Below, piece after piece: positions 34,228-45,700 of a stretch of DNA of 64,000 nucleotides (position 1 is its first letter; each line of letters starts with the position of its first letter). This DNA is from Sipunculus nudus (taxonomy: Eukaryota > Annelida > Sipuncula > Golfingiida > Sipunculidae). The stretch is from the NCBI GenBank assembly GCA_026874595.1, contig CM049314.1, positions 38,299,229 to 38,363,228 on the forward strand, written 5' to 3'. A program made the position numbers and the translations under genes. A model generated the notes under the pieces. It had not been told where the DNA came from and did no database searches. It saw only the letters and a list, made by a program, of their open reading frames with translations.

Positions 34228-37200
34228 CTAGTGTTTTTTTAAAACAACTCCATCCACAACCCATGTCCAGAGATCGTTATAATCACCTGGGAAGGATCTG
34301 AATGTCATTTCAATGCTGTGCCAAGATGTCAGGTCTAGACCGGAAATAAGAGGAATGCTGGTGAAATTGTGTGTGTGCAGTTCTGATGATGCTTACAGTC
34401 AGTGACCGTGTCATATATTTGACCGGATTCAAATGTAGAAATGCTTATACCCGTGGGAAGAGCATTGATTCGTAATATGGTGGACACCCTCTCATCTCCA
34501 GCGTAATCGTCAGGGTTTATTTCAAATGAAGATTCATCGCCTGTGTTGTTTGCAGCTTTAAACCAAAATTTAGCATAAAATCCATCAGCATCGGCGGTGT
34601 GGTCGTCATCTGTTCTGCCAGCTTTGTATCTTAATGAAGGAGCATAAGGCATTTCCGCTCCAATCGCGCCCCGGTCATGACCTCGTTTATAATGGAAAGA
34701 GTATCTACCATCGTGTGGAGCTTCATTTGAAATCGCTTGACTTACATTACGACTGTTGCCACACTGAATGTTATGCACCGGAAAAGGAAAAGAGTCCGGC
34801 TGGTTGCAGTATGGACCAAATATGGTAGCTCCACCACTCCATTCGCCATAGATAACACTCTGTCCAAGTCGCCAAGAAACCTCCTCACAAACTGAAAAAA
34901 ATAACAATAAAAATGATTTAATTTTAATGACTTACTGGTTCATGCACCAAGACAAGTAATTATATGATTCGGTACCAGTCAGAGTGTATAACTTGGTATT
35001 TTCAACTTGCTACATATCTATAACTGATTAATAGCCAAAACGACACCTGGTAGCTTATTGGTGGTTGTCAATACTCATAGTCTGTTAATATTAATATACT
35101 GTATAAAAAAACCCACACACCTAACCTATCATTTTGATACTACCATATAATTTTACACTGTGCATTTCACTCATATAAATCAAGATCTGAACAAACAATG
35201 ATGTGTATCAGAATAATATCAACAGGAAGCGAAATTTACTACTCTTTGGTAGAAGTGTTGAACCGTCTACATAAAGTCCTTTAAAGGTTGATAAGCAGTA
35301 CTAGCAGGCAGGAAACATGTGGCTCTGTCTTCAGATGAACACGCAGCTTGACTATTTAATAGTAATAAGCTTATTTTGGCCGGTTTATACTTTGCAAGTG
35401 TTTGCACATTTCAAGCCAGTGCCAAATTTTTGTTTGTTTTTCTTTCAGGACTCATGCTAATGAAAAGAGCCGTCCCCTCTCGTTTTGTTCTTTTATTTTG
35501 ACTCTATCTCCTCTGAACTAGTGGGTAGCACCTGTTAATGTACTACCCCTGTTTTCACTACGATGATGAGACCTAAATCGTCGCATGTAGTTGAGAACTA
35601 GTCTGTGTGCTCTTGTATTTCTAGCGCTGAGCCTGTATTCATCAAGCAGCTACTGGGACAGAGTCTCGCGGCAGGAAGAGTCACTTTAACTTTGGTGACA
35701 GTTCATGTTTTTGGCAGCTTGAAAGCTTTCGACCTAATCTGAGCCTCGGGTGATTTCATTCCTTCGTTCGTATCAAGGCGTCAGTAAGCAAAGCTAAAGA
35801 CATCTTAAACACCCTGCATAACGAGATGATTGTTAACCCTTAGCCATATTTGACATCGGTGCACATGTGAAAGTTTTCAATTGCTTTGCCTTCATCCAAA
35901 ATGCTTTCATTGATATAAATTATTATAGACTACAACATTTTAACATGAAGTTTTAAAATCCGTGCCGGACGACCGTGTCGAAATTTCTCACGAGATACAC
36001 AAAACAGGAGTAAATATCAGGTAATTTCTGATAAATGATATGATATCAGGCCAAAACCTTGCAGCTGACATTCCTATTTTTGAATTTCAAAATCGGTGCC
36101 TCTCCGAAATGCAAAGACTTACTTACCTGATTTGAGAATGAATGAAACACAATAAAAAAATGATTTTAATTAGTATCTCCAAATCACCAGCCCTGTTGTG
36201 TTAATCTTTATTGGCAAGTGATCCTTGGGCATTACCTCTAGACATCCAATTGATCATTTACATGACTCTGCACACACCACTATGTCATCCATTTGTAGCA
36301 CTGAAGTCAAACTGGGATATCCAGTCTATTACCTCATCCTTCTCTCTTATCAAGCTTTAAAGCATGGTTTCAATGTGATAAGCTCTTTCTTCATAAGGTG
36401 GGTTAGCTTTTCCCGAGTTCAGGAATAAAATTAATATATTGCATGGAGGGTTTTTACAGTTATGCGCATGCCATTGTAAAGGCAATCTTTTTGGAAACAG
36501 GCGATGGGTCTTTTTTATTTGACGTGGTGAAGGTAATTCCTGTTATCAAATTCATGTAGTTCCTTTTTTCTCCTTAACCATGTCATCAAACCTACGTGTT
36601 TTTTTTTACTGGGGACATGTTTTCCATTCATTTTGTTGCAATTGCTTGCCAATGAAACCTTCCGATTCTGTTTCTGTATACAAGTCAACAAACATTATCA
36701 TTTTGTACGTGGAGCATTTTGATGCATTCATCCTGGGTAGTATCATTATCATCTCGGGACCGTGCATTTAACCCTGTTGCATCATTCTTAAGTTATTTTG
36801 ATAATTGTATAGCCATTTTATTAATGTAAAAACACCATGAGGTAACGTTATTTGTAATTAATCTACGTTTCGTTTTTAATATGGTCAAAGGTTTTTTTAA
36901 TCGCTTCTAACAGGAGAAGAATTAATCACTTACCTGTTGACACGCAGATGTTCTGTAGTTAAAGATCATCATTAGAATTTGAAACCATTAAGAACTTGAA
37001 GTCATTAGAAGTACATGGATCAAGGCCACCTATTCTGACACTCGCTTTTTTTGGATCGACAACCACACTTCCAGTTTTCGGTGCAGAAAACCGTTTGACC
37101 TGTACAATGTATCCGTTTTCTGAATCGGTCAAAGTTTTTAAAAACAATTTTAACATTAACAACCGATTAGTTTGTTTGAATTTTATGAAATTTAGATTAG

Positions 37201-37388
37201 GAGATCACCAAAATTGTGTTTTTAAAGGAAACATTTAACTGGAACGTACCTGCTGCATAAAGACAAACAACAGCCACCATTACAAGCACTAAAATGGCCG
37301 TTACAGACAGCAATGCACACTGGAGCCGTTGGAAACGAGACAGCTTCGTGATATCTGCTTTCAGGTTATCAGTTTCCTTCAATAACAT
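34228..37388 (-). pseudogene. Gene B: broken duplicate of the EGF/FN3 membrane protein gene
   Basis: Surviving parts are exon 1 (37250-37388, intact, residues 17, 23, 25 and 32 changed), the 3' part of the FN3 exon (36934-37129) and the last exon (34228-34891). Exon 2, the EGF exon and the first FN3 domain were lost in one deletion whose junction is at about 37129. The FN3 remnant has a TAA at 36959-36961 (TTT in gene A). The last exon keeps the Arg and Tyr codons that are stops in gene A. It has a 2-nt expansion of a TG/CA run near 34367-34378 that shifts the frame about 60 codons before the old stop at 34228-34230. No long product is possible. The lesions of the two copies do not coincide, so the ancestor was intact at the time of duplication. 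Confidence 0.85.
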
Positions 37389-37473
37389 TGGTTAGACTCA
37401 GTAGTTTAACAGATATGGTTGAATTAAAAACCAGACTTAATGGCTGAATATAAGACGCAATAATTAGGGAGAG

Positions 37474-38012
37474 TATCCATATAAACTTAAATCAATGACG
37501 CCATGCACTTCCATTTTATCAGCGTAATCGTATATATCAGTCCGCGCACGTGCGCTGAGAATAGAGATAAACTAAAGAAACAGTATACAATCATCCTTGC
37601 TTTTCATTCTTTTTAATTGCCTAGGTATAACTTGACTCGGTAAGACAGTCCTCCTGTCTAAATATGTGAATCATGGGAATTTCTGGACCTAACAGTCAAT
37701 ATAATCAAACTGCTGACAACATAGAAATTGTTTTGTAAAGTGGGTTCTGGCAAACTCGATTGAATAGACAAAACCATATGGTTAGTTTAGTTTAACATAA
37801 CGGTTTGACACGGTTGTACTTTTGGCAAGGCACAAGACACAACACCCAGTGATATACCATTGTTCTAACGTAAATAATAATAGACTTACCCGTTCTTTAA
37901 TTTGTTTAACAGGGCATCACATAATAATTTTCAAATGGTAATATTGAACTTTTGTCCTTTGTGTCTCGATTGATAAAAAAGAACATATGAAATGTGTAAG
38001 CAGAATTAGAAC
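37474..38012. repeat. Segmental duplication, block II, copy B
   Basis: Matches 28872-29736 with an internal deletion of about 0.32 kb. It directly abuts block I here, whereas in copy A the blocks are 2.76 kb apart (tandem 240-bp repeat, candidate exon and SINE pair in between). Either copy B lost that stretch or copy A gained it. Confidence 0.85.
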
Positions 38013-40894
38013 TCATCGGATCAGGTCTAATAGATTTCCGTTTTCTTATCACTGTCTGAGCTTCTATAGGAAACAACCCTTATCTCTGCAAATGTCAGAC
38101 TATAATTGCTTGGGATCTAAATGTGAGGAACGTTTGGATTAATCTCTTGTCTTTCGCTTTGATTTCCATACTCAGCGGACGGGTATGTTCATTATTAAGC
38201 AATTATTTTTTGTAATAACAATAAGTATTATTATGGTTTGGAGAAAGAACACTTATTTCACAATGATACTCCGATGTGTCCGAAGGTGTCCGACATAGTG
38301 GTCCGAGATGGTAAGGAAATCTGTTCCGAAATCATCTACCCTGTCCTCCGATATTGTAGTAAACTGCCAACTTCGTGTGGACGGAGATCGCAAAGTTTGC
38401 GGTCTCCATCAAGAAATAATTTAGTCTTTTGACTTGCGCTTTGTTCTTCTAACGACATGGAATTCCTAGTCGTGTGCAGATGAATCATTTTCTGCATAAC
38501 GTAAAACCAAGTTTACCAAGTTCGAGGATCGAGGGCAAGTGTGTATTGAGTGTAGTACAACACAACAAAAAGTTTAAAAAAAAAAACATTCCCAGGAGCA
38601 CATAATCAGCTCCATCTAATTGTTCCGAATACTGATATTTTAAGAGAAAAAAAATATGTAAAACTCGTTATCTGGATTCTTAATTTGACAGGCATAGATG
38701 GCATTTGTAAATGGAAAATTAATGATTATTATACCCTATTGTTCATTAGGTCTGTACTCAGGTCATATATCGGTGAACAAACGGCTGCTTTGGTTACATG
38801 CGAATGCTGGTCGAGACAAGGTCGTAACTAGCATTCGTGGTTCAAGACTAGAGCAAAGGACACTTAAACGGGAGATCGGAAGTTCGAATTTAGGAGCCAT
38901 TTTAGGGTCGCCACAGATGCTGAGCGCTCTGGAATAGTAATAGAAAGGCCGTTGTCACAAGCCGCGTCTCACCCACAAAACGAGTAATCCAGGATATTAT
39001 GACCCATAAAGGGAATGATTACACCCGGAATCAGTGGATGCGGTCAATGTCAGAATAACCGTGTGTCAAGAAGTTCGAAACATAAATGGATTACTGCAGA
39101 TGTTAATACAGAATAAAATTAATTAAAATACAGTAGAGACAATTAATATTTTTTTCAAGGTATATGTTGCAGGGCTTATTTTGCTTTAACCATACCTGCA
39201 TGTGTGATGAGATTTTCTGTATTCTGAGAAAATGTATTGATCACCTTAAACATGAAAACTTTAACAGGATTTACAATATTAAAATAAATGATTTTACATC
39301 TAGAGCGATAATGCATTGATCTACACCCCTTTTTTCCAACGTTGCTGCAAGCGTCAATGATTGAGGGTTTTTGCAAGTAACAGGATGTATGCAGGGCCAA
39401 CTGGATTTTGCAAAGTTCATGGATAGTGTTTTCTTTACTACAAGGGCGAACTTTTTTTCATGTATAGATATAGTTTTAGCTTTATTCAAACGTCTTCAGT
39501 GATTTGTTCAAATATGAACAGACGAAGTAAGACTTTTCAATATCTCATGAATAACTTTATAATGGAAACTATCACATTCACAGACCCCGGATTCATATCC
39601 AACCCAAGTGACACATAGACTAACATCCTTAGAAATAATTTAGCTTAATTTTGCAATATTCTCCTGGAAGAGCGTTGTGATCTTGCTGTAACCATTATTG
39701 CAAAATAGAGTTGTAGGTACTTTGTATTGGCATTTGATTCTTTGAATTCTTTACTGATTACCCGCCACGCACTGTAAACTTGACCTTCTATCAATCTCTC
39801 TTGTAAAATATGCTGACACTTGGAAAGGATGAATGTCAACTGACGTTAGCTTCGAAAGAGTATAAAGCATAAAATAATATATCATACGAGGATTATTTCT
39901 GTTACACCGAATAATTATTTAAATATTGTTGTTAGTGTTGCATCGACCCCGACCTTCGAATTAAATATTCTGCCCCCACAAGTTACGAATTAATTCTAAC
40001 TTAGAGGAGGGTAGGGGGGAGGGGGAAGGTTCTTTAACCAAAAATCATTTTACAGATGTCGTACCTTTTACTACTATAGGTTATACAATTATGGATGAGA
40101 AAGATTACACAGACACTTATAGACATTTGAATTCGTGTCGTTAGGGCAGAATCGTTGTCCACGCAAACCACATTGGTTCTTCGTGTTTTAAATTGAAAGG
40201 TACGTGACCATCTTAACATTGACTGTGTCCTCACATCGCACTCGACTGTCATGATGGCCTAATGCACAAATACAAGCGATTTTCTCTTTTGTTTAGACAG
40301 GACATTTTTAATCTTAAGTGCCAATGTTTCTGGTTTAGACAGTTCCCTTGAAACTTTGTTATACCACAGGAAGTAATATTTTTTTGTTGACATTAGCGGT
40401 ATACTTAGTTTGACCGGTTGGTTATTTCTCTGTTAGCAACCTTTGAGAAAATGATGATAGGATCTAAAGAAATTATGCCGAGTTTGACGGTAATATCATA
40501 TAAGTCCTACGAAGTTACTTAGTTATCATAATGTTTTTGTTTAATACATTTTTATTTTTTAATACAAGTTTAAGATAAGGCACATTCTTCACCCAGGGAG
40601 ATGGCGATAGTCATTCGCCGATATGAGCTTCAGACCAGCAGCCGGGGTGCTCGTATAACACGCAAAAAGAAACCAAAGTTTGAAAAGTATCCTTATGGAA
40701 CGAAACATGTGGTCCTTCTTGTTACATATATGTTTTCATGTAATTATTCAATATAGATTCCGTAGCAGGTTTAACTGACTCGTATTATATATGTGTCCAA
40801 CTTTCTGGTTGATTGGATCCTGCGTAGGCTATTGGCCGTTAATTGAACATTCTGGCTAACCTGATACTGTTTTAAGACTTTTCATTTTCGTTCG
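38013..40894. other. Gene-free interval, 3' flank of the dehydrogenase gene
   Basis: No supported gene. A 25-nt near-perfect palindrome lies at 38383-38407. TTTATT at 40551-40556 (AATAAA on the minus strand) is a possible poly(A) signal about 340 bp beyond the dehydrogenase stop codon. Confidence 0.4.
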
Positions 40895-41002
40895 TTAGAC
40901 AAGACATATGACACTGCGCCCACTCCGCGTCCCCTCTTTCAGGCCGTCCAGGACATCATTTACCTCTTCCAAAGTCACATGACATAAAGGTGGTCCGGTT
41001 AC
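40895..41002 (-). CDS. Dehydrogenase exon 10 with stop
   Basis: 108 nt, acceptor CTTTAAG|GTAACC (weak pyrimidine tract), ending at TAA (40897-40895). It encodes [19 protein letters not shown] and a GRSVI-type end common to the family. A slightly different acceptor cannot be excluded. Confidence 0.75.
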   Translation of the reverse strand, partial: VTGPPLCHVTLEEVNDVLDGLKEGTRSGRSVICLV

Positions 41003-42727
41003 CTTAAAGTATATATAAAAAAATAGTAGGTGTCACATATTCCTAGAAAAAGTGCTCTTGAGATACATATAGGTAATATATATAAAAACAACAATCAACT
41101 TTTGTTCAACTGTTGCTCGAGTTATAACCTTGTAAGGTCTGATGTGTACAATTTCAAAACTTTAAAAATGTTGATATTAGTTAATAAGGCAATAGGGACC
41201 TGCTTGCTAGCTACACATTTTTTTCATAACAGTAATACTTATATTAAAATGCTATTGGGTTTCCATTTTAACTTGTACAAAACCACATTGTGTCACTTAA
41301 AATTAAGTACATAACACAGTAATAGGACTAAAAGTGTTAGTTGATTGGATGGAGCACTGCATACTATAAATACAATTATAGCTAAAAGATACCATGCTAT
41401 ACGGTACCCTAACGAGGAAAATATCCGTGAAGTTGCAAAATATATATTTATTAAATTGGCAGCAGATGTTCCATTCTCAATTGCAACAGCACACATACAT
41501 TAGTGCAGTTATAACATAGTGAACATCAATGTTGACATTTCATTATTATCACATTTTTGGGACGGACAACCGTTTTTTTTAAGAACAAACTGTACAATCC
41601 TCTAACACATTGATGTTCAAAGAGATATAAAACTCAAATTATGACAGGACCTAAACAAAGTTATACTGAGTTCGTTTGAATCGAGCTGGTGGTTTACAAA
41701 CTGAAACAAGAGCAATTAGCTTAACTGGTATTCAATTAGACCAAGATTCCCTAAGCAAAGGGCGTGTTTGCATAGGGGGTATTATGATGAGGGTATTATG
41801 CTAACGAGTACAACCCAAGTTGATTCCTCAATCAGTAATTATGCACAAAGAGCAAACGTCATGCAAGTTGATTTGAACATTTAGTTATAACAAAGGGAAA
41901 GAAATATGGAACAAGGTTAGCATGCATACTTGGAAGCTAAATGAGCTAATGCATGCTTTACCGATTAAGATACCAAGTATAAGAGCTAGTTTTTAATATA
42001 TTCTCATAATTTTAGATGATTAACCACGTAGGTGACACCTCTTTTTAAAGCAGTGCACAGTAATGGAAAGACTAGAATATAATTCAGATGCATAATTCAT
42101 ACGATATGAAGGATTAAAAAAGAGAGGGGCCATATACGAGGCGTTCAAAGCATTAACTGTTAACTTGTTTCTCACGAAGTATGTTTCAGCGTGGCTTAAT
42201 TGCAGTCCCAACTAGAATTTTCCCAGACTTTAAGCTCCGTAAATTACGATTTGTGCCCTGTTAGTAAAAGGGAAATGGTGATTCTTATTGCCATGTAGAC
42301 AGGTACGTAATTAAAACTATCCATCATAATTTCGCTTACCTTCCCGGTGACCACCATGTCAACCAAGATCGTCAGTTCTTTCTTAGTCCCAGCGGCTGAG
42401 CCCGTAATGTTCAACATTTGGAAAGGAAACATACCCGAGTCAACAGAATATGTTCCTTTGAAGACTCCAACCGACACGATAGTAGCTCCCTGAAAAAAGG
42501 GCAGATAAAAGACAAAGAATATAACGAAAATTGTCTTTAATCTGCCTTTTTTGTATATAACGTTAATATCTTTTAAGATACTTCATCAAGATTGGAGTTG
42601 AATATGTATATGAAATATGTATGATGAAACATTTGCAATTGGAACCCAGACGCCTCTCTTACATAACATTTGATGTGTCAATAGCATGGCAGGCACGCGT
42701 AAACACGTTATTGTCCATAAAACATTC

Positions 42728-42792
<65 letters not shown>

Positions 42793-45700
42793 GAAAACAA
42801 AAGGCACGGAAAAACCCGTATAAAGAACTTTATGAAATTTACTATTTGCAATATAAATTAAATATAAATTGACCTTTTCAAATAGTTCATGCTTCCAGAC
42901 CAACCCGTTTCCCACCACGGGATCTCTATACCACATTTCCCGAAGATGTGCTGGCGAATTTCTGAATCATAATTTGATTCTAAGTTAATATGGTAATTCT
43001 ACTGTGAATAAGCTAATTCTTCTCGGCCAGAAGTCTGTGTTTGGCCACCAGGTGAGGCTCTCAATATAGAGTAACGTCCTGTGTAATTTTACACAAGTAA
43101 CAATGCATGGACCTTAATCGGCAATTCCTTTTACAAGGGATGCGTTTCGTAAGATGGTTCGACTTTAACTATATATCTTTCGAACAGTTGGCTTCAGCAT
43201 AAACAACAGGTTTATGTTGAACTATTGCATACCGTGCTGGATTTGTTAAGGTTATGAGTTGATATTCCTTAACACATTACAATCATACAATGTTGTTGTG
43301 TCAACACTTACTGTACTTAGTAATGGTACTAGACAGTTTTGGGTAAGTATGACCTTTCTGCGCATAACTCTTCGTTTATAGGATAAAGCAGCTCATACCT
43401 TCTATAAGTTCATGCTTAAAACATTGCCATATTATGGGTTTTTTATAGTCCTGCATATAAATAAAATTCCATTATGATCGAAGGCAGCTGGTACGCTGGA
43501 ATATAACCAAGCTAGCCACGTTTGTTTGCTGTTTGGCTCTGTGTGTTCGACTCGTAATGATGTGTCAGCGTTGGTCGAAAATAAATGTGCATGTAACACA
43601 AACTAAGCTTATAAATATGTTGGCATCTTATTCTGCATGGCCTATCCCATCCATTTTGATTTGTGCGCTTATCCAAGAAGCTTCTGCGCAACGGCGTTAT
43701 GGAGAAAAATAGCCAAATGGTGGCACAACCAATATAATTCTTCCATTTCTGTTGTCGTGTTGATTAGATGATTAAGGGAAGATATTTGTTATGCTCAGAG
43801 ACTGCCGACTCAACCAAATTTAGTCACGCAAAATGTCCAATTGACTCCTAGAAGGACAACCAGAAACTAACTGTCAAGTTAAAAATTTGAGGTTGAGGTT
43901 GAAGCAAGGTTGAGGTCGTTCTCTTTGCGCAAAACTTGTCTAACAGAAAACGGCAATCCTACAGGAAACTATCGAGGCTGCGGCACGCCTACGCTTGACT
44001 TAATATGTTATGAAACAGAGAAAAGTTCCATCCTGAGGGAGGTTCATATAATCCAATGAATTACATGTGATAATATCAAACATTTTTTTCACCTTAGCCA
44101 CACAGCCGACGGTTGTTTTAACAGTAGCTTCACTGCCAACGAAGTCCACAATGGCTTGAAAACCTTCTGGTATACTGGCTATTGTAGCAGAAATTCTCTC
44201 TTCGTTTGTAGCTATTAAATGAAGAAAAGATTATGATCATCAAAATCATACGACGAAAAGGAAACATCATAGTTAATCCGTGGTCATTTTAAATGTTCAT
44301 TTACCTGTTTTTTTCTAGAAAAAAATGGAAAAATATGATCCATGTTGCATAACGCTCAGTTTACAAACATGACATAATGAGCTTAATTTCAGAATAGGAA
44401 AAATTATCATATGAACACAGTAAAATGAAATTAACCTCAGATGTGGTTAGCTTGGCCATAGAGAAGCTCCGTATCAATTTTCCGGTGTGCGCAAACACGG
44501 CCGATAACTCGTGTACTATAGGTCCTATATAGTCCTAGATATATTTTTAACAAAGAAATATTTTAGGTTATGTTACAATTTAATATATTAAGCGGCTACA
44601 AGTTGTGCCCTGTTTATGGAAGGACCCCTAGGACGGCAGAACGGCCAGACGCTCAGACGGACGATGGACAATGAGTTGTAACTATAACTCACCATGACTG
44701 AAAGTTAGCTGAGCTAAACATATTGTTTTGCTAAGTTGGATCTAATCAAAAGATCAGTGTTGATAATGTAGCCGAATGCATAATTCATGAATATGATGTT
44801 AGATCCATGTATGGTGTTAATCGCAGAATTGTGGGTTCATATCCCGATCTGACTGCCTTCCGCGAATAGCCAAAGTCTTTGCCGAAAGGAGTGAATCGGT
44901 ACTGGTCCTAGCAGGAAGATAAACGTGGGAAAAATAACCTTCAGTCACCTATTATTGCCGTCTAGGCTTTATGTTCCCCAGGAGGCTGAGGAAAGGTACA
45001 ACAACTAAATGACCCGAAACACCAGTAAGTCAATACGTGACGGCGAATGAAACTGCCCTAGTCAATGGTATTCAGACTATAACCACCAACCTTTATCATG
45101 TTATGCTTTTGATATTAACATAGTTGATATTCTGTCCACCTCTGCCTTCTTTCTTTTATATCCATTTATTGCTTTTATCCGTTTTCTCTTAAATGCTGTT
45201 TGTCTGTATAGCTTTTATTCTTCTTTCTACTTGATTTATTTTTTCTCCAACTGCTTGGCAATCATCAGTCTCTCTCTCTCACGGTCATTCAACAATGTCG
45301 CCTATCAATGTAGGTATATAGCTGTCTCTTATTTGTGTATCAGTATTACTTTTCCAACTGATACTAACGTATCACGTTTTGAAGCATTTCAGTCAATTAT
45401 AACTTTTTCCTGATGTAAGTATTTAAGTGTGTTCATACATAAGAATGTTCTGAAACTGGGCGACTTACATTTTATGTCCCATAAAATTGTTTGATCCGCT
45501 CCGGCATCTAGGGCTGTCTGGAGCTTAGATTCCTGTGGAGTGCATAAACATTAAGACAGCACAATATGGGAAAACTCTTTATAAAAAAAAACAAACCAGA
45601 ACTTTTTTTAATTAATTATTGTCCCTATAAGGATTACATTATTTAAAACTTGGTATACACGTTCTGTCTTATGGTATGCATATTGTTCAGATTTTATTCA

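Larger units (their letters stand above)
31385..37473. repeat. Segmental duplication, block I, copy B
   Basis: Collinear with 18653-26113. Differences are an extra GTACTC-rich segment (about 32382-32617), a deletion of about 1.75 kb joining the FN3 exon to intron 1 sequence at 37129/37130, an extra segment of about 0.1 kb near 36200-36330, and scattered substitutions and small indels. Confidence 0.9.

Noticed and set aside
42586-42936. Minus-strand 116-codon frame with a long Ile-Tyr run
   Set aside because: It is a product of the TA microsatellite in dehydrogenase intron 8. The start-proximal part looks protein-like ([20 protein letters not shown]) and could once have been an exon of the dehydrogenase region, but the other exons join in phase without it.
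44820-44940. tRNA box B-like sequence (GGGTTCATATCCCG)
   Set aside because: No box A at the right distance and no second copy found in the window.
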